From a virus: a DNA stretch of 64,000 bases. The notes below the pieces were generated by a model that saw only the letters and a list, made by a program, of their open reading frames with translations, was not told the DNA's origin and ran no database searches. The stretch covers positions 1 through 64,000 of the IMG/VR virus record IMGVR_UViG_3300017963_000254; one strand, given 5' to 3'. Every line of letters starts with the position of its first letter. Position 1 is the stretch's first letter. A program made the translations under genes and the position numbers. Shown here in pieces: positions 1-7,400 of this stretch.

Positions 1-166
1 CATGTTCACGTGCACACTGCGGCGCACGCTGGCGGTGGCTCGCAACCTCGCGCGCGGTCACACGCCCAGGCGCGCCTGGGAGTTCGCGGTCCTCAACCGA
101 GCGATCCCCGAGGACGCGGCCAAGATGCCCGAGACGCTCAACCGGATCTACGGCACGAAGTGGTAG
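1..166 (+). CDS. C-terminal end of a CobS/MoxR-like AAA+ ATPase (partial)
   Basis: This is the last part of a gene that begins before the window; the open frame ends at TAG 164-166. The visible tail reads RRTLAVARNLARGHTPRRAW and ends in RIYGTKW. It is a basic, helical tail such as AAA+ ATPases of the MoxR/CobS type carry after the ATPase core, but no Walker motif is inside the window. The call leans on the next gene, a CobT-like VWA protein 14 nt downstream, because CobS and CobT form one chelatase complex and are usually neighbours. The call is an inference from context; another AAA+ family is possible. Confidence 0.45.
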   Translation, partial: MFTCTLRRTLAVARNLARGHTPRRAWEFAVLNRAIPEDAAKMPETLNRIYGTKW

Positions 167-180
167 ACCGCCGCGCGCTG

Positions 181-1812
181 ATGGACGCGCAGCAGTCTGT
201 CGTCACCGGGCTGCTGAGCGAAGGGGTGACGGTCGTCTACGATGCCGAGACCCCGTACGCCGATCTCCACTCTCGCGTGATGCACGTCCGTCCGCTGCCG
301 GAGGAGGTCGATGACACGGCGCTTCTGCATCTCCGCGCCGATTGCGATCACGAGATGTGCCACCTCGCGCGATCCGATCCAAAGGTGCTCGACGCGATCG
401 ATCGGCCGATGCTCAAGCTGGTGCACAACGCGATCGAGGACGGCTTCGTCGAGTTCTGGGGGGCGTCCATGTGGCTCGGCGTGGGCGAGAACCTGCGCCG
501 TTCGAACGACCTGGTCAGCGCAGACCTGCGAGAGAAGGCGACCGGCTCGCGCGCGTGCAGGAGGACGCGGGCTATCTCCGCGCTACAGTTCCTCGTCCTG
601 GGCGAGGACGTCTCGATCGCGTGTGCTCGGCTCGGTGAGGACATCCGGCCGATGCTCGAGGAGATCGCCCAGCTGGTGCCCGAGCTGCGCCTGGTGCGAA
701 GCAGTTCAGACGGGCGCGCGGCGGCCGAGAGGATCTGCAACGTCTGGCGATGGGGAAACCGCTCCGAGCCGAAACACAAGCCACTGCGCACCGAGGGGAA
801 GGCTCGCGCGCGCGAGGACAAGGTCGCGGCCTCGCTCGCGCCGATGCCCACCATCGCCAAGGCCAGGAAGGCGGCCATCCGCAAGATCGGGTCGGTGCCG
901 GGCTCCTACCGTGCCTACGTCAACCGAGACATCGTCGAGACCGTGCAGGTCACGGCCGACCACAGGACCGGGGTGGGCGAGTTCCTCCGGTCGGTCCGGC
1001 ACGTGGTGCCCCCGCTCCGGCGACGCCTCCTCATGGAGTTCCGGTCGACCGGCCGGCGCTACGAGTACGACCACAGGAGCGGCCAGCTGGACCGCAGCTC
1101 CCTGCACAGGATTGCGCTCGGCGACGACCGGATCTTCCGGCGGGAGGTCCCTGTTCCGGTGGTCGACGCCGATGTCACCCTGCTGGTGGACATCTCCGGT
1201 TCCATGACCCTCAAGGCCCCGTCCGGCGTGCCTCGTATCCGGCTCGCGGCCCAGGCCGCCGGCGCGACCAGCATGGTGCTGGATCTGATCGGCGTCCCGA
1301 ACGAGTGCCTGGCGTTCACGACCCGGGATGGCTTCGTCCCCCCTGGTGTGCTCGAGGAGTTCGAGGCCGGCGCCTACCAGCGAGTTCGAGCGCTCCGCCA
1401 TCTGGTCATCAAGGACGTCCGGCAGAGCTTCCGGCAGGCCCGAGCCGGCTTCGTGGCCATGGCAGACTTCATGGGCTGCGACGAGAACATCGACGGCGAG
1501 TCTCTGCTATGGGCGTCCCGGCGGCTCCTCGCTCGAGCGAGACGCGGTGTCGTGCCGATCCTGATCGTCTACAGCGATGGCGCTCCCGCCAGCTCGCCCG
1601 AGGACTGTGGGGCTCTGGCGGTTCACCTCAAGCGCGCGGTCGAGCGCGCGACGGCTGCCGGTGTCATCGTGCTGATGGTGGGAATCGGGACCAGCTCCGT
1701 CGAACGCTTCTGCCGGAACACCGTAGTGATCGGCGACATAAGCGAGCTGGTGGAAGCGAGTTACAGCCTACTCCGCCGGGTTCTCCGGCGATCTCAAAAA
1801 GTCCGATTCTGA
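181..1812 (+). CDS. cobT: CobT-like VWA-domain protein
   Basis: The product has 543 residues if it starts at ATG 181; an in-frame GTG at 160 is possible and neither has a clear Shine-Dalgarno site. The C-terminal half is a von Willebrand A domain with an intact MIDAS start (DISGSM, residues 337-342), followed by the FTTR segment seen in CobT. Near the N-terminus is HEMCH (residues 57-61), an HExxH pattern. In cellular CobNST, CobS and CobT remodel CobN to insert cobalt into the corrin ring; phages often carry only CobS and CobT. Here it follows a CobS-like gene end, and the window also holds a B12-type ribonucleotide reductase. Whether it acts on cobalt or as a general AAA/VWA remodelling pair cannot be told from sequence. 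Confidence 0.7.
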   Translation: MDAQQSVVTGLLSEGVTVVYDAETPYADLHSRVMHVRPLPEEVDDTALLHLRADCDHEMCHLARSDPKVLDAIDRPMLKLVHNAIEDGFVEFWGASMWLGVGENLRRSNDLVSADLREKATGSRACRRTRAISALQFLVLGEDVSIACARLGEDIRPMLEEIAQLVPELRLVRSSSDGRAAAERICNVWRWGNRSEPKHKPLRTEGKARAREDKVAASLAPMPTIAKARKAAIRKIGSVPGSYRAYVNRDIVETVQVTADHRTGVGEFLRSVRHVVPPLRRRLLMEFRSTGRRYEYDHRSGQLDRSSLHRIALGDDRIFRREVPVPVVDADVTLLVDISGSMTLKAPSGVPRIRLAAQAAGATSMVLDLIGVPNECLAFTTRDGFVPPGVLEEFEAGAYQRVRALRHLVIKDVRQSFRQARAGFVAMADFMGCDENIDGESLLWASRRLLARARRGVVPILIVYSDGAPASSPEDCGALAVHLKRAVERATAAGVIVLMVGIGTSSVERFCRNTVVIGDISELVEASYSLLRRVLRRSQKVRF

Positions 1813-1822
1813 CGGATGTCCT

Positions 1823-1831
1823 GGGTATAAC
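1823..1831 (+). promoter_or_regulatory. promoter element GGGTATAAC before the ssDNA-binding protein
   Basis: GGGTATAAC is a variant of the element that recurs in this window (extended -10 type). It lies 10 nt after the previous stop codon. The start of transcription would fall near 1837, so this gene would have a leader that includes the AAGAAGGAG sequence at 1869-1877. No convincing -35 box is seen. Confidence 0.55.
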
Positions 1832-1852
1832 GATGCCACGGCCCGTCGTGTT

Positions 1853-2665
1853 GTGACAAAGGCCGAGAAAGAAGGAGAAATGGGTTACTCAGGTGATGGT
1901 GGACCTCCCCCGCCTCCGGGCCAGGGAGGGGGCTTCAAGAGAAACGATCCGCAGTACGGGTTCAGCGAGCAGGTCACGAAGGACGGCAAGACCTTCATGA
2001 AGAGGGTCAAGACCTGGTACCTGCCGCCCGGGGCGAACGACAAGCCGTGCGTGATGCTGGACAGGAAGGGCAACCGCTACACGCTCACGATTCACGAGTT
2101 CGTCGGCCCGGATGGACGGAAGGGTTCGATGGTCCGCTGCATCGCGCGGGCGAACCCGAAGGAGGGCTGTCCGCTCTGCGACGCCCTCGGCAAGGAGGGG
2201 CGCTGGTACTGGGCGCTCACCTGCATCGACAAGAGCCGGTTCATTCCCAAGGAGGGAAGAAACGTCGGCAACGTCTACACCAACTTCCGCCGGCTGGTCC
2301 TCGTCACGTCCAAGGGATTCGACGACATGAAGGCGATCGAGGGCAAGTCCGAGGGCGGCTGGCACGGCCGGCGGTTCGACGTCTCGCGATCCGACGACTC
2401 GAAGAGCGCGAAGATCGGGACCAACTGGTTCCCCAACACTGATCAGCCCTCGCTCACCGACGATGAGATGAAGGCCGAGTTCGCCGAGGCGGCCGACAAC
2501 TACGGCATCCCCATCGAGAAGTTCATCGAGCCGTTCAACTACGATACCGTGCTGGCCCTGCCGAGCTACGACGAGGCCAAGCAGATCGCAGCCGCGATCA
2601 AGGGCACGGTCGATGGCGGTGGCGAGGACTCCCCCGAGGGGGACTCCGGCGCTATTTCGTTTTAG
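1853..2665 (+). CDS. gp32-type single-stranded DNA-binding protein
   Basis: The protein has 270 residues. After a Gly/Pro-rich start it has a central zinc-site pattern with Cys at the end of MVRC and a CPLC pair, in the layout of T4 gp32-like ssDNA-binding proteins. The C-terminus is acidic (EDSPEGDSG) and ends ISF, close to the acidic, Phe-ended tip with which SSB proteins bind partner replication enzymes. It would coat ssDNA during phage replication and recombination. The start is either GTG 1853 or ATG 1880; AAGGAG at 1872-1877 lies too close to 1880 for an ideal site, so both remain open. It has its own promoter element at 1823. Confidence 0.75.
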   Translation: MTKAEKEGEMGYSGDGGPPPPPGQGGGFKRNDPQYGFSEQVTKDGKTFMKRVKTWYLPPGANDKPCVMLDRKGNRYTLTIHEFVGPDGRKGSMVRCIARANPKEGCPLCDALGKEGRWYWALTCIDKSRFIPKEGRNVGNVYTNFRRLVLVTSKGFDDMKAIEGKSEGGWHGRRFDVSRSDDSKSAKIGTNWFPNTDQPSLTDDEMKAEFAEAADNYGIPIEKFIEPFNYDTVLALPSYDEAKQIAAAIKGTVDGGGEDSPEGDSGAISF

Positions 2666-2684
2666 GTAGTATTCCAGAAGCCCG

Positions 2685-2693
2685 TGCTATCAT
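2685..2693 (+). promoter_or_regulatory. possible extended -10 promoter TGCTATCAT
   Basis: TGCTATCAT has the TGn extension and a TATCAT hexamer 24 nt before ATG 2717, with a Shine-Dalgarno sequence (GAGGAGG, 2706-2712) in between. It differs from the GGGTAGAAC type. No clear -35 box is visible, so the call is tentative. Confidence 0.35.
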
Positions 2694-2716
2694 GGTGTCT
2701 CCAGCGAGGAGGCACC

Positions 2717-3490
2717 ATGAGCACGGTAGCGGTTGGAGACGCCTACGGGATGTGGACGGTGGTCACGGCGGCGGAGCCGCTCGTTAGCGGCAAGAAGCGG
2801 AAGCGGAAGCTGCGACGGTGGCTCTGCCGATGCGACTGCGGCAACGAGCGACGTGTTCTGGAGAAGAACCTCAAGAACGGCGGCTCGACCGGGTGCGGGT
2901 GCCAGCTGTCGTACGGGATCCGATGGACCGACGAGTTGATCGAGGAGCGGCTGAGAGAGCATTCGGGAGAGTTGGGGCGTATGCCGACGTCCGTTGAGCT
3001 TTGCGAGCGGGAAGGTGACTCGGCCCTCGCGACGATCGTCGGTCGGCGCGGCGGCTATCGGGTGTGGGCCTACCGGATCGGTCTGCCGCTGTCGGGAGGT
3101 ACGGTTCACCGAGGTGCCGCGTGGGAGGATCACGAGGAGCGCTTCTTCCGGGAGCTGGGTCTTGCGGTCGTCCGACAACGGACCAAGGCGGTGTTCGATC
3201 TGCTGGTTGCCGAGCGTCGGGTAGATGTGAAGTCCGCGAGATGGTCGGCGTATGCGCGGGGCGCGACAACGGTGCGCGGCTACGTGTTCGGTAACCTGCG
3301 CGGTGGGACTGACTGCGACTTCTTCGATCTGCTCTGTATCGAGGATGGCGCCGTCGCTCACCGTTTCATCATTCCAAGCAGCGCGACTCGGGTGCAGACG
3401 CTCACGATCACCGAGCGGACCCTGGGCGGGTTCGGCAAGTACTCCGAGTGGCGGGACCGCATCGACCTGCTGTCTGGCGAGTCTCGATGA
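2717..3490 (+). CDS. putative free-standing homing endonuclease (zinc ribbon plus PD-(D/E)xK-like core)
   Basis: The start is ATG 2717 with GAGGAGG upstream; 257 residues. The N-terminus holds the cysteine cluster WLCRCDCGNE (residues 35-44) and GCGC (59-62), the zinc ribbon common in phage HNH/AP2-type endonucleases. A middle part (about 68-130) looks like a DNA-binding helical module. The C-terminal part has D161 and DVK (170-172) in strand-like surroundings, which suits a PD-(D/E)xK nuclease core. The gene sits alone between replication genes, with its own possible promoter, as free-standing homing endonuclease genes often do. The nuclease call is inferred from a short motif only; no HNH histidines are seen. 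Confidence 0.5.
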   Translation: MSTVAVGDAYGMWTVVTAAEPLVSGKKRKRKLRRWLCRCDCGNERRVLEKNLKNGGSTGCGCQLSYGIRWTDELIEERLREHSGELGRMPTSVELCEREGDSALATIVGRRGGYRVWAYRIGLPLSGGTVHRGAAWEDHEERFFRELGLAVVRQRTKAVFDLLVAERRVDVKSARWSAYARGATTVRGYVFGNLRGGTDCDFFDLLCIEDGAVAHRFIIPSSATRVQTLTITERTLGGFGKYSEWRDRIDLLSGESR

Positions 3491-4380
3491 AAGTTCCATG
3501 GCTCCAGTCGTTCTGCGTCGATGTCCAAGACGGTTGCCCGGACATCCCCGACGCGAGCTGCGACGTGGCGTTCTTCTCACCGCCATACAAGAAGGCGGAT
3601 GGCTACAGCGACGACCTGATGTTCTCGCTCGGCCAGGTGCTCGTCCGCGTGATGAAGCCTGGCGGTCGGATCTTCCTCAACTTCGGCTTCCTCCGGGAGA
3701 GCCTGGGCCGGCCCTACGAAGCGATGGGTCAGCTGGTGGCCGGGAGCTGGTGGAACGCCGACACGATCGGGCACGTCGGCTTCGATCAAGGCACGACGAT
3801 CGCCTGGGTCAAGAGCGCCGCCTTCCCGAGCTGGCGCGAGCTGATCCTCGAGTACCTCAAGGGGCTCCCGCGCGGTAGCAGCACAGCCGCGACGAGCGTG
3901 CTCAGGAAGATCCTCCGGGAGCCGGGCCGGATGACCCAGCGCGGCCACTACCAGCCGATCACCGGTACCGACAAGGTCTTGAACTACTGCTGGGAGCCGG
4001 TGTTCACGCTGTGGAAGCCGCCAGAGCCGGACTTCGATAGGCTCGCGGTCGGTGTCCCGTTCACGCACAAGAGCAACCAGACTCGCGGAACACGCGGGCA
4101 GTATGGCGATCTCCACTGCGCTGGCGATGTGTGGTTCATCCCGCACAAGACGACTGGCAAGGAGAAGAAGAAGAAGCACAAGCACGAGTTCCCCGAGGCG
4201 CTCGTCGAGCGGGTGCTGAAGGTGAGCGGCGTGCCGGTCGGCGGAACGGTCTTTGATCCGTTCCTCGGCTCAGGAACAACCGCCGTGGTCGCGAAGCGAC
4301 TGGGGCTGAACGTCTACGGAACCGACAAAGACCGCCGGGAGCTGCGCGTAGCGCGGACTCGGTGGGCCAAGGAGGTGTAG
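3487..4380 (+). CDS. DNA methyltransferase, beta-class order (SPPY type)
   Basis: The product has 297 residues and starts at ATG 3487, overlapping the stop of the previous gene (ATGA). SPPY (residues 31-34) is the catalytic motif IV and FDPFLGSGTT (about 256-265) is the SAM-binding motif I. With motif IV before motif I this is the beta arrangement. S at the first position of (S/D)PPY is typical for N4-cytosine enzymes, though N6-adenine activity is not excluded. No restriction endonuclease partner is evident apart from the neighbouring putative homing enzyme, so protection of phage DNA from host restriction is the likely role. Confidence 0.85.
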   Translation: MKVPWLQSFCVDVQDGCPDIPDASCDVAFFSPPYKKADGYSDDLMFSLGQVLVRVMKPGGRIFLNFGFLRESLGRPYEAMGQLVAGSWWNADTIGHVGFDQGTTIAWVKSAAFPSWRELILEYLKGLPRGSSTAATSVLRKILREPGRMTQRGHYQPITGTDKVLNYCWEPVFTLWKPPEPDFDRLAVGVPFTHKSNQTRGTRGQYGDLHCAGDVWFIPHKTTGKEKKKKHKHEFPEALVERVLKVSGVPVGGTVFDPFLGSGTTAVVAKRLGLNVYGTDKDRRELRVARTRWAKEV

Positions 4381-4499
4381 CGACTCGATCGTCTTCACGG
4401 CTCCTCGTATCGGCCCGATGAGTATTCGAGGCGACAGAGACCCGGAAACGAGGGGCTTACTTCAGCGTGGTGTGCCGGGCCGCCACTGAGAGAGTTCTC

Positions 4500-7400
4500 A
4501 TGCCACAGCTCATCAAAGACATCGACACCGGCGACGTAGAGCCGGTTCGCCTCATAGACACCGCGCGTTCGCGCGGTGCTTTCGTATTCGATCTCGAGAC
4601 TACAGGTCTCGTGCCCAGGCGTGACCGTATCGAGGGCATCGCCTTCTACGTTCCGCCTGACGAGCCGACGCAGACACCCGAGCTGCGGGCCTGGTACCCG
4701 TTCATCCCCGACTCGTATCGCACGTGGGTTCAGCCTGACGATGGCGGCAAGCCGATCGTCAAGAACCTCCGGGCGGCGATGCCCCAGGCCGAGACGATGG
4801 CAGCGCTCCGGCCGCTGTTCGAGGAGAGCCCGGGAACGATCGCGGTCGCCCACAACTGCCTTCAATACAACACGCGCGTTTTGCTTGCTGATGGCTCAAC
4901 CGAGCTTATCGGGAAGATCGTCAACCAGCGGTTGCCTGTATCTGTCATGTCGTGGGATGGCGAGCGGTTTGTCGCAAAGCGGGTAACGAACTGGTGGCGG
5001 AACGGCCGGAGAGACGACTGGTACAAGCTGACCCTGTCTCACAAACCCGTGGGCGCGTGCCTGTACGTTACCGGCGACCACGAGGTCTACTTGTCGAATG
5101 AGGAGAAGAGGCGAGTAGCAGACCTTCGGCCCGGCGATGTGCTGCTGCGGTCAGAACCGCTTCTCTCTCCAGCGCAGAAGCAAGTGGTGCTCGGGACCGC
5201 GCTCGGAGACGGGAGTTTCACTAGAACATCGGCGAGCGTGAGTCACTTCCTGTCTGTGGGACATGCGCCGTCTCAGGAGGAGTATCTCGACTGGAAGGTC
5301 AGGATGCTCGGGCGCATGGTCAGTTCTCGATGGGAGGAGGCCAACAATCGCGGTTTTAGCGCCGCCGATGGTCGGATCATCAAGCTGCGGACAATCAACA
5401 GTGAGCAGTTCAGTCGTGCTGCCGAGACCGTTGTGGTGAACGGCCGGCGGCGGATTTCAGAAGAGGTGCTGGAAAACCTCGACGCTCGTGGGCTCGCCGT
5501 CTGGTACATGGATGACGGCAGCGTATGCGTCCGTAGAGGCGCGCTCTCCGCTGTTCGTCTACATGTCTACGCCTACCCGATTGACGACGTCGAACGTCTC
5601 TGCCACTGGCTCGCCGAGCGGTGGAGCATCATCGCCAAGAAGAGAAAGAAGACCGATCGCGGCGAATTCAAGGGCTACTACATCGAGATGACTGGAGAGA
5701 ACGCGCTCGCATTCTCCAAACTCGTTGCGCCGTTCGTGGTCCCGTCGATGTCGTACAAGCTGGCGCCCGGCGACCGGGGCGCGTTCGTCGATTGGACCGA
5801 GCGATTCGAGCATCCATCGCCGGCGACAGTGGTCAGCGTGGGTCGTTGTGGTATGCCGTCGAGCTACAGTCGAGTAGGTTTCGATCTGGAAGTGGAGGAC
5901 ACGCACCGATACTTCGCCAGCGGGATTCTCGTCTCGAATTGCAAGTTCGATGTCGCGTTCCTCAAGTACGCGAGCGGCTGCGCTCGCGGCTACTGGATGG
6001 AGCGTTCGGCCGTCGATCAGCTGGGCAACCTGGTCCGAGACGACGCCAACGAAGACCCGGCCCAGTGGTGGTGCAACGGCCTGCTCCTCGCCGACTCGAT
6101 GCTGGCCGACTTCCTCTGCGACGAGAACCTCTACCAGTACGGCCTGAAGCACCGGGTGAAGGACGTGCTCGGCCACGAGATGACGACCTACGTGGACGTG
6201 GCCCGTACCCGCAAGCAGGGCGTGCTGTCGTTCATGGCCGACGACGTCCAGACGCTCGGTTACTACGCGATGGAGGACTGCTACTGGACCTGGCGCCTCT
6301 TCGAGGACCGGATGCGGGAGCTGGACAGTCAGACGCCCGGCAAGCCGATTCCAGAGGAGGCGGTCGACGCGCTCGCCTGGCTCTACGAGGAGGGGCTCAA
6401 GCTCAGCCCGTTCGACAAGACTCGGGCGATGGGCAACCTCGAGCGGCTCTTCTGGGGGATCGACATGAGGATCTGCCAGATTCTCGAAGAGATGGAGAGC
6501 ACTGGCATCCTCATCGACTGGAAGTGGCTCCGGCAGGTCACCAAGGATCTCGAGGAGAAGAAGGAGAAGATCATCCGGCGGATCGAGGAGCGCATCGGCT
6601 GGACGCTGAACCCGAACAGCCAGCCGCAGGTCAGCGCGCTCCTCTTCAGCGCGAAGGAACACGGCGGCCTGGGGCTCAACTCCAAGGGGATCAAGCGCGG
6701 CAAGAGCGGCGGGATCTCGACCGGGTCGAAGGAGATCGGCCACCTACGCCGGGCCGATCCGATCGTGGCCGACATCCTCGACTGGCGATCAGCTGATACC
6801 GTGCGGGCGAACTTCTCCGAGAAGCTCGCTCGGATCGCTCAGGAGGAGCCCGACTGCCGGGTCTACTCTCACTTCAACCAGACCGGGACCGTGATCCATC
6901 GTTTGTCGTGCATCGCCGGATCGTCAAAGCTCGCCGTTCGCGTAGGAAACGACGAATACAAGCGTTCAACCAGAATCTCAGAGCTGTTGCGGTTTAGCGG
7001 CCAGACCGTTACCATCGAGACGCACAAGGGGCGGGAGCGCCGGATTACGCACCTGGTCAACAAGGGTCCGGGCTTCATGTTCGACGTGGAGACCGACGAT
7101 GGCTGCAAGATCCGCTGCACGGCCGACCACCGCTTCCTCACCGAGCGTGGGTGGCGTGCTCTCAAGGACATCCGTGTCGGGGACCGGCTTGTTCGAGCCG
7201 AGTTACGTGCGGCTCCTGCGGCCGGTGGACGGACGACGCTGGGTTCTGGATCGGCCGTCGTTCCTGCGGATCTTCGTGAAGGACACGCGGGCGGTGCGCT
7301 GGAAGATCCCGGACTACGGGCTGTCGAACGGGATCGCGCTGGTCTGCAAGGCGATCTACGGCTGGGAGTTCCCGCACCTGTTTCGGGGAACGCCGACGAA

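Noticed and set aside
5559-6743. A 394-codon minus-strand frame inside the polymerase gene
   Set aside because: The plus strand here encodes intein and exonuclease motifs; the antisense product has no recognisable features.
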